The translations under genes were made by a program, and so were the position numbers. A DNA stretch of 64,000 bases from Streptomyces sp. NBC_00569 (lineage in GTDB: Bacteria; Actinomycetota; Actinomycetes; Streptomycetales; Streptomycetaceae). Positions 11,207-20,158 of the stretch are shown here, in pieces; position 1 is the stretch's first letter; every line of letters starts with the position of its first letter. The stretch spans positions 3,955,501-4,019,500 of the forward strand of contig NZ_CP107783.1 of NCBI RefSeq assembly GCF_036345255.1. The letters run 5' to 3'. The notes beneath the pieces were generated by a model. The model made no database searches. It was given only the letters and a program-made list of their open reading frames with translations, and had not been told where the DNA came from.

Positions 11207-12147
11207 GTGTCTGTTGACATCGACAAGACGGACGGGCCCGAGGACGTCCCGCCGCCCAAGGCGGGACCCGAGGCCATCAAGGCGATCCCGGTCCGGCACT
11301 ACGGCCGCTATGTCGCCGCGGTCGTCGCGATAGCCGTCCTGGCAGCGATCGTCTACGCGTTCGCCCAGGGCAAGATCAACTGGGGCGCGATCCCCGAGTA
11401 CTTCTTCGACGACCGCATCCTCAAGGGCGTCGGCCAGACCCTGCTCCTGACCGTGATCTCCATGGTCATCGGCGTGGCGGGCGGCATCCTGCTCGCCGTG
11501 ATGCGCCTCTCGCGCAACCCGGTGACGTCGTCGATCGCCTGGTTCTACATCTGGTTCTTCCGCGGCACCCCGGTCCTGGTCCAGCTGTTCGTCTGGTTCA
11601 ACCTGGGCCTGGTCTTCGAGTACATCAACCTCGGCCCGATCTACAAGGACTACTGGTCCTCGTTCATGACGCCGTTCCTGACGGCGCTGCTCGGACTCGG
11701 CCTGAACGAGGCCGCGTACATGGCGGAGATCTGCCGCGCCGGCCTGCTCTCGGTCGACGAGGGCCAGACGGAGGCCTCGCACGCCCTCGGCATGAGCCAC
11801 GCGAAGACCCTGCGCCGGATCGTGATCCCGCAGGCGATGCGCGTGATCGTGCCGCCCACGGGCAACGAGGTCATCAACATGCTGAAGACGACCTCGCTGG
11901 TGTCGGCGGTGCAGTTCTACGAACTCTTCCGCTACGCCCAGGACATCGGGCAGAACTCCGGCGCACCGGTGGAGATGTACTTCCTCGCCGCGGCCTGGTA
12001 CCTCGTGATGACCTCGATCCTTAGCGTCGGGCAGTACTACCTGGAGCGTTACTACGCCCGCGGCTCCAGCCGCTCGCTGCCTCCGACGCCGTTCCAGAAG
12101 ATCAGGGCCAACCTGCTGTCGCTCGGCAGGCCGAAGGGAGCCGCGTG

Positions 12148-12148
<1 letters not shown>
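11207..12148 (+). CDS. ABC transporter permease, polar amino acid type
   Basis: This 313-residue inner-membrane protein has an N-terminal cytoplasmic tail, then hydrophobic segments from about residue 40 ([17 protein letters not shown]) and the HisM/GlnP-type permease domain from about residue 75 ([34 protein letters not shown]). The EAA loop appears as [22 protein letters not shown] near residue 190, where the ATPase docks. Only one permease gene is present, so it probably acts as a homodimer. It overlaps the ATPase gene by the sequence ATGA or GTGATGA, indicating translational coupling. Confidence 0.92.
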
Positions 12149-12915
<767 letters not shown>

Positions 12916-12931
12916 CTCCGCGTACGCGGAA

Positions 12932-12972
12932 GGAGGGGGCGGTACGGACCTGGTGTCCGTACCGCCCCCTCC
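12932..12972. terminator. Bidirectional terminator between ABC operon and methyltransferase
   Basis: A perfect 18-bp stem (GGAGGGGGCGGTACGGAC) with loop CTGGT lies between convergent genes. Confidence 0.85.
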
Positions 12973-12985
12973 CGTATGCGCGGGG

Positions 12986-13759
12986 CTACTTGACCGCGAG
13001 CACCAGTGCGTCCGAGGGCGAGCGCCAGACGGGGCGGGCCTCGGCGAATCCGGCGGCGCGCAGGGTGCGGGCGTGCCAGTCGGCCGACGGGGTCTCGCCG
13101 TCGGCGTGCTCCCCATAGATCTCGAAGCGCTTCGCGGTGGGTCCGGCGAGTACCGGGTCCTTGGCGGCGAGGGCCCACCACTCGGCCCAGTCGAGTGCGC
13201 CGGAGGCCTTGGCGCGGTCCATCTGCGCGTGGCGGTGGGCGCGTTCGGCGGCGTTGATCCGGGGCGTGGTGTCGTCGATCATGTGGTCGGCGTTCATGAA
13301 GACACCACCGTCGCGGACGAGGCCGGCGATCTGTCCGTAGAGGGTGGCGAGCGGTTCGTTGTGCAGCCAGTGCAGGGCGGTGGCGGTGAGGACGGCGTCG
13401 TACGAGGTGTGCGGCAGCCGCGCGGCCCAGTGCGGGTCCTTGAGGTCGGCGGTCACGAAGGTGACGCGGTCGTCGCCGGCGAAGGTGCCCTCGGCGATGG
13501 CGAGCAGCGCGGGGTCGAGGTCGACGCCGACACTGGTGGCTCCGGGGAACCTCTTCAGGAGCCGGTCCGTAATACTTCCCGTACCGCACGCGAGGTCGAG
13601 CACGCGCGGCGTGGGCCCGGCGAAGGCCTCCACCATGTCGAGCATGACCCGCAGCCGCTCCTCGCGGTCGGGCATGTACCACTCCTGCTGCCGGTCCCAG
13701 CTGTCCTGCCAGGCGCGCCAGTCGGCGGTGACTCCGGCGGTTTCCGTAGATCCCGTCAT
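12986..13759 (-). CDS. Class I SAM-dependent methyltransferase
   Basis: This 257-residue protein has the methyltransferase motif I VLDLACGTGSITDRLL near residue 80, the acidic residue that binds ribose in VGVDLDPALL, and motif LKDPHWAARLPHTSYDAVLTATALHWL, typical of the type-11/25 group. The substrate is not predictable. GGAGGGTTC lies just before ATG 13759, which favours this start over a longer frame. It is divergent from the CGNR zinc-finger gene; the 91-base gap presumably holds both promoters. Confidence 0.85.
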   Translation of the reverse strand: MTGSTETAGVTADWRAWQDSWDRQQEWYMPDREERLRVMLDMVEAFAGPTPRVLDLACGTGSITDRLLKRFPGATSVGVDLDPALLAIAEGTFAGDDRVTFVTADLKDPHWAARLPHTSYDAVLTATALHWLHNEPLATLYGQIAGLVRDGGVFMNADHMIDDTTPRINAAERAHRHAQMDRAKASGALDWAEWWALAAKDPVLAGPTAKRFEIYGEHADGETPSADWHARTLRAAGFAEARPVWRSPSDALVLAVK

Positions 13760-13850
13760 CGAGAACCCTCCCGTACGTAATACCCTCGAAGCAAGAGCAG
13801 CTATTACTCCCGTCACTGACGAAGATAGACCGCCCCGGTAAGGACTACAA

Positions 13851-14480
13851 GTGGAATTGGCCTATTACTCGGACTACGCCGTGCGTCTGGTCAACAGCGA
13901 GGAGCCGGGGCGTGGCAAGGACTCCCTGACCACGGTCGAGGCGGTGCGCGACCTGTTCGGCGCGAACCGGTCGGCGGCCCGGCGCGCCACGGACGCCGAC
14001 CTGACCCGCTTCCGCGGCGTACGGGCGCGCCTGCGCTCGGTGTTCGAGGCGGCGGACGGCGGCGACGAGACGCTCGCGGTCGACCTGCTGAACTCTCTCC
14101 TCCTCGAGTTCCCGGTGAGCCCGCAGATCTCCGGGCACGACCACCGGGACGACGACGACCGCCCGTTGTGGCACATGCACCTCGCGGACCACCCGTCGAA
14201 CGCGACAGCGGGATACGCGGCGATCGCCGCCATGGGCCTCGCCTTCCACCTCACGGAGTACGGCGTGGACCGCCTCGGCCTGTGCGAGGCGTCGCCGTGC
14301 CGCAACGCCTACCTGGACACGTCGACGAACCGCTCCCGGCGCTACTGCTCGGACCGCTGCGCGACCCGCGCCAACGTCGCCGCCTACCGCGCCCGCAAGC
14401 GCGCCGAGGCGGACCGGTCGGACAGCACGGGGCGCAGCGCCGAGAAGGCCCACGAGGCCACGGCCGCCACGGACCGCTGA
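13851..14480 (+). CDS. CGNR zinc finger domain protein (ABATE domain)
   Basis: The 209-residue protein is a putative DNA-binding regulator. An N-terminal ABATE-like region (ELAYYSDYAVRLVNSEEP) is followed by a C-terminal CGNR-type zinc finger with LCEASPCRNAYLDTSTN and RRYCSDRCATRANVAAYRAR, so four cysteines for one metal. Its start is GTG 13851. Its last 97 bases overlap, tail to tail, the end of the sodX gene on the other strand. Target genes are unknown. Confidence 0.85.
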   Translation: MELAYYSDYAVRLVNSEEPGRGKDSLTTVEAVRDLFGANRSAARRATDADLTRFRGVRARLRSVFEAADGGDETLAVDLLNSLLLEFPVSPQISGHDHRDDDDRPLWHMHLADHPSNATAGYAAIAAMGLAFHLTEYGVDRLGLCEASPCRNAYLDTSTNRSRRYCSDRCATRANVAAYRARKRAEADRSDSTGRSAEKAHEATAATDR

Positions 14481-14827
14481 CGCTCGCCCTCCACCCACGG
14501 CTTGCGGCGGCGCAGACGCCCGCGCACCTTGGCGAGCACGAGGTCGTCGGGCACCGCCCCGTACACCTCGCTGTCGCCGCCGGCGTCGGGGTTGTCTCCG
14601 AGCACCCACCAACCCCCGTCCCGGCGCCCGGAGATCCGCTTGACCACGAGCAGATCCTGCTGGAAGGGGTGCCGCAGGACGACCACGTCGCCCGGCCGTA
14701 CCCGGGCGCCGTGCTGCACGAGCATCCAGTCGCCGGGATACAGCGTGGGCACCATGGACGGCCCGTCCACCTCGATGATTTGAAACGGCACCCTGGCCTC
14801 CCGCGTCTCCTCTGCCGTCTCAGGCAT
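14384..14827 (-). CDS. sodX: Nickel-type superoxide dismutase maturation protease (signal peptidase S26 family)
   Basis: The 147-residue S26-type serine protease carries the Ser-Lys dyad: GPSMVPTLYPGD with Ser24, and VVKRISG with Lys63. There is no N-terminal membrane helix, consistent with a cytoplasmic processing enzyme. Its divergent position next to sodN is the conserved arrangement for the protease that removes the SodN propeptide to expose the nickel-binding histidine. ATG 14827 has GGGGAGGA upstream. The last 97 bases overlap the CGNR gene in antisense. A generic SipF-like peptidase is the only alternative. Confidence 0.88.
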   Translation of the reverse strand: MPETAEETREARVPFQIIEVDGPSMVPTLYPGDWMLVQHGARVRPGDVVVLRHPFQQDLLVVKRISGRRDGGWWVLGDNPDAGGDSEVYGAVPDDLVLAKVRGRLRRRKPWVEGERQRSVAAVASWAFSALRPVLSDRSASARLRAR

Positions 14828-14992
14828 CAGACATCCTCCCCGGTTCCGCCCGCCGGTCCTGCGGTCCCATCCTCCACCAGTCCCAGTCTCGCCCTGGACT
14901 TTTGTCCTAAGCCCATGGGGGCACCCGAGAAAACCCGTCTGTCACGGAGTAATGTCCCACCTGAGAAGACGATCACGAGGAAGGACTGCTAC

Positions 14993-15388
14993 ATGCTTTC
15001 CCGCCTGTTTGCCCCCAAGGTGAAGGCCAGCGCGCACTGCGACCTGCCGTGCGGCGTGTACGACCCGGCCCAGGCCCGCATCGAGGCGGAGTCGGTCAAG
15101 GCCGTCCAGGAAAAGATGGCCGGCAACGACGACCCGCAGTTCCAGACGCGCGCCATCGTCATCAAGGAGCAGCGCGCCGAGCTCGCGAAGCACCACGTTT
15201 CGGTGCTGTGGAGCGACTACTTCAAGCCCCCGCACTTCGAGAAGTACCCGGAGCTCAGCCAGCTGGTCAACGACACCCTGAAGGCCCTCTCGGCCGCCAA
15301 GGCGTCGAGCGACCCGGCGACGGGCCAGAAGGCTCTGGACTACATCGCCCAGATCGACAAGATCTTCTGGGAGACGAAGAAGGCCTGA
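14993..15388 (+). CDS. sodN: Nickel superoxide dismutase
   Basis: The 131-residue precursor detoxifies superoxide in the cytoplasm as a hexamer. The first 14 residues (MLSRLFAPKVKASA) are the propeptide. Cleavage exposes HCDLPCGVYD, the nickel hook whose His1, Cys2 and Cys6 bind the metal. The mature chain of 117 residues matches the family. GAGGAAGGA at about 14977-14985 is the ribosome site. A long 3' untranslated region ending in a strong terminator follows and probably yields a regulatory RNA. Confidence 0.97.
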   Translation: MLSRLFAPKVKASAHCDLPCGVYDPAQARIEAESVKAVQEKMAGNDDPQFQTRAIVIKEQRAELAKHHVSVLWSDYFKPPHFEKYPELSQLVNDTLKALSAAKASSDPATGQKALDYIAQIDKIFWETKKA

Positions 15389-15410
15389 TCCTCGATCAAG
15401 CCGCCTGACC

Positions 15411-15502
15411 TGCAACTTCCTTGGTTGCTTGGTCTTCTGGTCCGCACCCGGTCCGCAGGCCGCCGAGCACGGCGTCCATGACGGACCGGGTGCGGTCTTT
15501 TT
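15411..15502 (+). ncRNA. Predicted s-SodF-like sRNA from the sodN 3' untranslated region
   Basis: In S. coelicolor, a roughly 90-nt RNA processed from the sodN 3'UTR base-pairs with sodF mRNA around its ribosome site. Here the 3'UTR has the same architecture. A segment at 15414-15428 (AACTTCCTTGGTTGC) reads as anti-Shine-Dalgarno, since its complement contains AAGGAAG, and a strong terminator ends about 90 bases later. The sodF gene is not in the window, so pairing cannot be tested; the 5' end is estimated. Confidence 0.6.
15442..15502 (+). terminator. Rho-independent-type terminator of sodN / s-SodF
   Basis: A perfect 14-bp stem (CCGCACCCGGTCCG at 15442-15455 with 15482-15495) has a 26-base loop and is followed by TCTTTTT (15496-15502), an unusually good T-tract for this genome. 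Confidence 0.9.
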
Positions 15503-15774
15503 CGCCCGGCCACAGGTGGGCGTATCTGCACCACTTGATGACGCCGGAGGCGTGGCCGCGGACCGCTGGACCGGCTTGACGCTCGCTCACCTCGCCGACC
15601 GGGACAGTGCGCCGGGACTTGGCGCTCTTCTGCGGGCCGGTCTTCCCGGGCTGGAGGCGCCGGCGCGCGACCCGGCGGTCGACGTCCGACGCCCTCGGGC
15701 GGAGCAACTCGCCTCTTCACAAGCCCGATCCGGCGAGCGTGACGCCCGCCGCGTCCGCGGGAGCCGCGAGCGGA

Positions 15775-16503
15775 TCAGGAGAGCCAGTCGGCGTAGCGGG
15801 TGGAGGCGAGGTGGGCGTTCTTGTCGGTGAGGACATCGCCCTTGACCGCGGCGAACATACCGGCGGTGGGGTCGGTGACGACGGTGCGTTTGTCGCCCTT
15901 GTGGGACAGGGTGACGCGGCCCAGCTCGTCCAGGGTGAAGATCTCGGGGCCGCCGATGTTGCGAATGCCGTTGAGCGGGGCGCCGGCGGCGACCTCTGCC
16001 ACCTCGCCGGCCACGTCCTTGGAGGCGATCGGCTGGATCGGTGTGGCCGGCAACCGTACGGAGTCGCCGTCGGCGGTCCACGACAGAGCGGCATCCATGA
16101 ACTCCATGAACTGCGTCGCCCGGACGATCGAGTAGGGAACCGACGAGTCCACGAGGAGCTTCTCCTGGAGCGCCTTGGCCCGGTAGTAGTCCAGCTCCGG
16201 CACCTGGTCCACGCCGACGATCGAGAGGATGACGAAGTGGCCGACGCCGCCCTTCCCGGCCGCGGCGAGAAGGTTGTCCATCGAGGTCTGGAAGAAGGCG
16301 GCCGAGGCTTCGTCGAAGGTCGGGGAGTTCGTCAGGTTGACGACGACGTCGGCCCCCGCCACCGCCTCTTCCAGTCCCTGGCCGCTGATGACGTCGACTC
16401 CGCTGGACTTCGAGTGCGGTACCGCCTCGTGCCCGGCGGCGTTCAGGTTCCTGACGACCTGCGATCCGATCAGGCCGGTACCGCCGATGACTGCGATCTT
16501 CAT
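15775..16503 (-). CDS. NAD(P)-binding SDR family protein (NmrA/atypical SDR)
   Basis: The 242-residue protein begins MKIAVIGGTGLIGSQVV, the dinucleotide-binding Rossmann loop of atypical short-chain dehydrogenases. It keeps the VVVNLTNSPTF and HFVILSIVGVDQVPELDYYRAK segments found in NmrA-like proteins, with no classical YxxxK catalytic pair in the usual place. It may sense NAD(P) or reduce a small quinone. ATG 16503 has AAAGG upstream and is preferred over a longer frame. It lies next to a nitroreductase and an azoreductase, suggesting a redox or electrophile-response cluster. Confidence 0.82.
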   Translation of the reverse strand: MKIAVIGGTGLIGSQVVRNLNAAGHEAVPHSKSSGVDVISGQGLEEAVAGADVVVNLTNSPTFDEASAAFFQTSMDNLLAAAGKGGVGHFVILSIVGVDQVPELDYYRAKALQEKLLVDSSVPYSIVRATQFMEFMDAALSWTADGDSVRLPATPIQPIASKDVAGEVAEVAAGAPLNGIRNIGGPEIFTLDELGRVTLSHKGDKRTVVTDPTAGMFAAVKGDVLTDKNAHLASTRYADWLS

Positions 16504-16604
16504 GAAATGCCTTTCGTGGGGATTACGTGCGCAATGTGGCACATGCACGGATATGTGGGTACAGCAAGAAACGGTCCCTCGGCCGGTTGAGGGGGCAGGC
16601 GGAG

Positions 16605-17273
16605 TCACGGACCGCCGACGAACGTGACCGTCTCGTCGAGCGGCGCCCGGCCCGTGCGGGCGTCACTCACCGTGATGTCCTCGAATCCGATCGACATGCC
16701 GCAGAAGAGCATCAGCTCGTCCGGGGGTGACAGGACCTCCGCGACGGTCCTGTGAAACTTGGCCCATGCCATCTGCGGGCAGCTGTGCAGCCCTTCGGCG
16801 CGAAGCAGCAGCATGACGGTCTGCAGATACATCCCGACGTCGGACCATTGAGGCCGCCCCAGGTCGCGGTCGATGTAGCAGAACAGGGCGGCGGGCGCAC
16901 CGAAACATTCCCAGTTCGCGGCAGAGGCCCGCTGGCGCGCCTCCACGTCCTCGCGCGGGATGCCGAGTGCCCCGTAACGCTGCTCGCCGAACGCCGAACG
17001 GCGCTCGCGGTAGGGGGACGTCAGTGCGGGCGGGTACATCTCGTACTCCGGCTCGTCCCAGGGGTCGCCTGCGGCCAGGCGCTCGTGGACGCACTTCTTC
17101 AACTCGGCCAACGGCGCGCCGGTCACCACGAAGGCGTGCCACGGCTGGAGGTTCGAACCGGACGGCGCCCGGGCCGCGGCCGACAGCACGCGCTCCAGCA
17201 CCGGCCTCGGGACAGGCCGGTCGGTGAACCCGCGCACCGCCCGTCGGCTCGTGACCGCCTCATAGACGTCCAT
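16605..17273 (-). CDS. Nitroreductase family FMN protein
   Basis: The 222-residue protein has the FMN-binding signature RRAVRGFTDRPVPRPVLE, then ARAPSGSNLQPWHAFVVTG, and the C-terminal SCPQMAWAKFH region. It should reduce nitroaromatics or quinones with NAD(P)H. It is transcribed away from the azoreductase gene, and the 155-base space between them is AT-richer than average. That space holds the direct repeat ACTATC at 17338-17343 and 17353-17358, possibly a regulator site. Confidence 0.87.
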   Translation of the reverse strand: MDVYEAVTSRRAVRGFTDRPVPRPVLERVLSAAARAPSGSNLQPWHAFVVTGAPLAELKKCVHERLAAGDPWDEPEYEMYPPALTSPYRERRSAFGEQRYGALGIPREDVEARQRASAANWECFGAPAALFCYIDRDLGRPQWSDVGMYLQTVMLLLRAEGLHSCPQMAWAKFHRTVAEVLSPPDELMLFCGMSIGFEDITVSDARTGRAPLDETVTFVGGP

Positions 17274-17428
17274 GATCGCCTTCCTTCACCTGGCCAACGG
17301 GTCCATCTTCGTTACGCTCACGATGGTATCAATCAACACTATCTCGTATGCAACTATCATCGGGCACGAATCCCCGGCCCTTGGTTCCCCGCCTCTGGCA
17401 CCGTTCTTTGGATCTTTGGAGAAAGTCC

Positions 17429-18079
17429 ATGGCCACACTGCTGCACATCGACTCGTCCGTTTTCCCCGGTGAGGCGTCCTCGTCCCGTTCGGTCACGGCC
17501 GCCTTCCGCAAGAGCTGGGAGGAGCAGCACCCGCAGGGCACGGTGATCTACCGCGACCTCGCCGCGAACCCTGTCCCGCACATCACCGCCGACGCCTGGT
17601 CCGCCGGTTATGCCGCTCCGTCCGAGCGCACCCCGGAGCAGTCCGCCGCGTTTGCCGCGCGCGTGAAGCTCATCGAGGAGCTGGAGCAGGCGGACGCCGT
17701 CCTGATCGGCGCGCCCATGTACAACTACTCGATCCCGTCGACCCTCAAGGCCTGGCTGGACAACGTGCTCCTGCTCGGCCGCACGGCGGGCGAGACCCCC
17801 TCCGCCCAGGGCACACCCGCCATCGTCGTCGCCAGCCGCGGCGGCTCCTACGCGCCGGGCACCCCGCGCGAGAACTACGAGTTCGTACAGAACTACCTGG
17901 AGGCCGTCTTCACCGGCACCCTCGGCCTGGACCTCGACTTCATCGTCCCGGAACTCACGATGGCACCCCGCAACCCGGCCATGTCCGAACTGGTCCCCCT
18001 CTACGAGGCTTCCCGCCGGCGCGCATTCGAGGACGCGACCGCCAAGGCCAAGGAACTCGCGGAGCGCCTCGCCGCGTAA
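17429..18079 (+). CDS. FMN-dependent NADH-azoreductase (AzoR-like)
   Basis: The 216-residue flavodoxin-fold protein has DSSVFPGEASSSRSV at the FMN phosphate loop, and the family motif PMYNYSIPSTLKAWLDNV near residue 95. It would act as an azo/quinone reductase. GGAGAAAG precedes ATG 17429; a longer frame exists but has no ribosome site. It is divergent from the nitroreductase gene and convergent with a MarR-type regulator, which suggests, but does not prove, shared control. Confidence 0.88.
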   Translation: MATLLHIDSSVFPGEASSSRSVTAAFRKSWEEQHPQGTVIYRDLAANPVPHITADAWSAGYAAPSERTPEQSAAFAARVKLIEELEQADAVLIGAPMYNYSIPSTLKAWLDNVLLLGRTAGETPSAQGTPAIVVASRGGSYAPGTPRENYEFVQNYLEAVFTGTLGLDLDFIVPELTMAPRNPAMSELVPLYEASRRRAFEDATAKAKELAERLAA

Positions 18080-18110
18080 CCCCCGGCCCCGTGGACGCCG
18101 TGCGGCGGCC

Positions 18111-18140
18111 CACCCAGGGCGTCACACGGCGCCCTGGGTG
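18111..18140. terminator. Bidirectional hairpin terminator
   Basis: A perfect 11-bp stem (CACCCAGGGCG) with an 8-base loop lies between the convergent azoreductase and marR-like genes. Confidence 0.75.
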
Positions 18141-18198
18141 CCTGAACCTCTCCGACGGTGAGGGCGACGCCTCGACGCGGGGCCGGCCGCGGCGGTGC

Positions 18199-18684
18199 TT
18201 ACGCGCCCCCGCCCTCGGGATAGGCGATCCGCGTCAGCAGATCTGTCAGCTGCGCGGACTCGCCGGGCCCCAGTTCGAGGACCAGGCGCTCGGCCAGTGG
18301 TTCCGCCGCCGCGTGGGCCGCGTCGAAAAGTTCGAGCCCCTGAGGCGTGATCTCCACCGCCCGCGCCCGCCGGTCCCCCGGAACGGCCTTGCGCACCGCC
18401 AGCCCCTTGCGCTCCAGGTCGTCCACGACCCGCATGATTCCGGCCTTGTCCGACCCCGTCGCAGCCGCCAGATCCCGCTGCACCATGGGCCCGTGGTTGA
18501 CCACCTCGACCAGCACGGCGAAATGCCTCAGCTCGATGCCGAGCGGCCTGAGCGCCTCGGTCATCACCGTGGCCGCGCGCCAGTGCGCCCGGCGCAGCAG
18601 CAGACCGAGAGCGAAGGGGGACGTGTCCCCAGGGCGATCAGTCGCCCGCGCGGCGGCGTCTTGGTGAGGAACGTCAGCGGCCAT
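18199..18684 (-). CDS. MarR family transcriptional regulator
   Basis: The 161-residue protein has the MarR winged helix: LGIELRHFAVLVEVVNHGPMVQRDLA, then the recognition helix region GSDKAGIMRVVDDLERKGLAVR and the wing RRARAVEITPQG. ATG 18684 is taken; a GTG two codons earlier is possible. The inverted repeat at 18701-18721 just upstream is a likely autoregulatory operator. Its targets may include the neighbouring azoreductase. Confidence 0.88.
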   Translation of the reverse strand: MAADVPHQDAAARATDRPGDTSPFALGLLLRRAHWRAATVMTEALRPLGIELRHFAVLVEVVNHGPMVQRDLAAATGSDKAGIMRVVDDLERKGLAVRKAVPGDRRARAVEITPQGLELFDAAHAAAEPLAERLVLELGPGESAQLTDLLTRIAYPEGGGA

Positions 18685-18700
18685 GAACACAAAATACCAG

Positions 18701-18721
18701 CCATATGCTCACTCGATATGG
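18701..18721. promoter_or_regulatory. Inverted repeat, probable MarR operator
   Basis: CCATAT (18701-18706) and ATATGG (18716-18721) form a dyad with a 9-base spacer, 17 bases before the marR-like start. Confidence 0.5.
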
Positions 18722-18856
18722 TCTCGCCTGCAACCAAGCACGCCACGTCGACGAAGACGGCCAGGCGCCTTCGCGTCATCTGTCCGACGGCACCCGGCGT
18801 CCGAGCGGAGCCGGGTGCTGTCGGCGTCTGCGGGCCGCTCGGGTAGCGTCCCCCGG

Positions 18857-19693
18857 ATGGACCACTCGCGTCGCCCCCGCATCCTCTACGTCACCGACCT
18901 CGCGTACCCGGCCCGTGGCCGCCGCTACTGCGACGAGGACATAGCCCTCTCGGCGCGGCTGCGCGAGCAGTTCGACGTGGCGCTGTGCCATCCGCTGGAC
19001 GCGGCCGCGCTGATGGACGGCTTCGACGCGGTCGTCGTGCGCAACAGCGGGCCCGTGCTGCACTACCAGGCCGCCTACGACGCGTTCCGTGAGCAGGCGC
19101 TCGCGCGCGGGGTGCGGGTCTACAACGCGCTGTCGGGGAAGGCCGACATGGCGGGCAAGGGCTATCTGCTCGACCTGACCACGGCCGGGTATCCCGTCAT
19201 CCCGACCGTCGCCCGCGCCGCCGATCTCCCTCTGCTGCCCGAGGCGGACGAGTACGTGGTCAAGCCGCTGCTCGGCGCCGACTCCATCGGTCTCGAGTTC
19301 GTCGGCCGCGAGGCGCTGTCCGGCCTGGAGTTCGACGGCATCCTCGTCCAGCCGCGGATCCGCTTCCGGTACGAGGTGTCGTTCTACTTCGTCGACCGCA
19401 CTCTCCAGTACGCCCTGTACGCGCCGCGGCCGGAGGAGCGGTGGGTCCTCGAACCGTACGAACCCACCGACGCCGACCGGGAGTTCGCGCAGAAGTTCGT
19501 CGACTGGAACACCATCGGTCACGGCATTCAGCGCGTGGACGCGTGCCGCACGCCGGAGGGCGAGCTGCTCCTGGTCGAGCTGGAGGACCTCAATCCGTAT
19601 CTGTCCCTGGATCTGGTCGACGCGGGCACACGGGACACGTTCGTGGCGGCGATGGCGGACTCGCTGCGGGGGCTACTGGCCGACGGGGCCTGA
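18857..19693 (+). CDS. ATP-grasp-like protein, substrate unknown
   Basis: The 278-residue protein begins RPRILYVTDLAYPARGRRYCDEDI. It has an ATP-grasp pattern: EYVVKPLLGADSIGLEFV in the nucleotide-binding half, ILVQPRI, and the metal-binding end LLVELEDLNPYLSLDLV. This resembles glutathione-synthetase-like ligases (RimK class), but I do not recognise the substrate. Its 3' end overlaps the GNAT gene on the opposite strand by 21 bases. The start ATG 18857 gives the conserved N-terminus; the longer upstream frame lacks support. Confidence 0.7.
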   Translation: MDHSRRPRILYVTDLAYPARGRRYCDEDIALSARLREQFDVALCHPLDAAALMDGFDAVVVRNSGPVLHYQAAYDAFREQALARGVRVYNALSGKADMAGKGYLLDLTTAGYPVIPTVARAADLPLLPEADEYVVKPLLGADSIGLEFVGREALSGLEFDGILVQPRIRFRYEVSFYFVDRTLQYALYAPRPEERWVLEPYEPTDADREFAQKFVDWNTIGHGIQRVDACRTPEGELLLVELEDLNPYLSLDLVDAGTRDTFVAAMADSLRGLLADGA

Positions 19694-20158
19694 CGAAGAC
19701 GGCCGGCTGAAACGGAGCTTGTCCTTCTCGCGGGCGCCCAGGCGCCGGTAGAAGCGGATCGCCCCGTCGTTCCAGACCGGCGTCTGCCACTGGATCTCGG
19801 CGATCCCGAGCGCTCGCGCCTCCGCGGCCACGGCGTCCATGAGGAGCGGTCCGAGGCCGAGTCCGCGGTGGCCGGGGCGGAGGTACAGGCAGTCCATGTG
19901 GAGGTACTCGCACCCGTCCCAGGTGGAGATCGCGGGCTCGCAGGTCGCGTAGCCGACGAGTGTGCCGTCGGCGGGCTCCGCGACCAGACAGCGCAGGCGG
20001 GGCGTGGCGGTGCTGAACAGGAGCGTGTGGAGCCGGTCGGCGAGGCCGGGTGCCGGCGGGTCCGCCTTCTCGTACGCGGCGTGTTCCGCGGCGAGCCGGG
20101 CCACTTCGGGCAGGTCGCCGGGGCGGGCGTGCCGCACGCTCACCTGTGCGTCGGTCAC
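19673..20158 (-). CDS. GNAT family N-acetyltransferase
   Basis: The 161-residue protein has the acetyl-CoA loop LRPGHRGLGLGPLLMDAVAAEA (motif A, R-x-x-G-x-G type), plus WDGCEYLHMDCLYL and the C-terminal NDGAIRFYRRLGAREKDKLRF. This is typical of diamine/aminoacyl acetyltransferase-like GNATs. The GTG start at 20158 overlaps the stop of the gene before it by four bases (GTGA), so the two are co-translated. The substrate is unknown. Confidence 0.85.
   Translation of the reverse strand: MTDAQVSVRHARPGDLPEVARLAAEHAAYEKADPPAPGLADRLHTLLFSTATPRLRCLVAEPADGTLVGYATCEPAISTWDGCEYLHMDCLYLRPGHRGLGLGPLLMDAVAAEARALGIAEIQWQTPVWNDGAIRFYRRLGAREKDKLRFSRPSSSGPVGQ

Larger units (their letters stand above)
15396..15707 (-). 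pseudogene. Tyrosine recombinase (phage-type integrase) remnant
   Basis: The frame on the minus strand reads SDVDRRVARRRLQPG, then GPQKSAKSRRTVPV, then YAHLWPGEKDRTRSVMDAVLG. These match, in order, the strand before the catalytic domain, the PKS..RRTVPL loop and the C-terminal HLWPDSEDRTR segment of Streptomyces integrases. The region between, which should hold the catalytic HxxR and most of the active site, is missing, so the gene is an internally deleted fossil of roughly 100 codons. It lies antisense to the sodN terminator and sRNA. There is no clear start codon; the upstream part is lost. Confidence 0.65.

Noticed and set aside
15340..15720. Alternative 126-codon minus-strand frame over the sodN 3' region
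   Set aside because: It has no protein-like motif; the neighbouring frame carries ordered integrase signatures and is the better reading.
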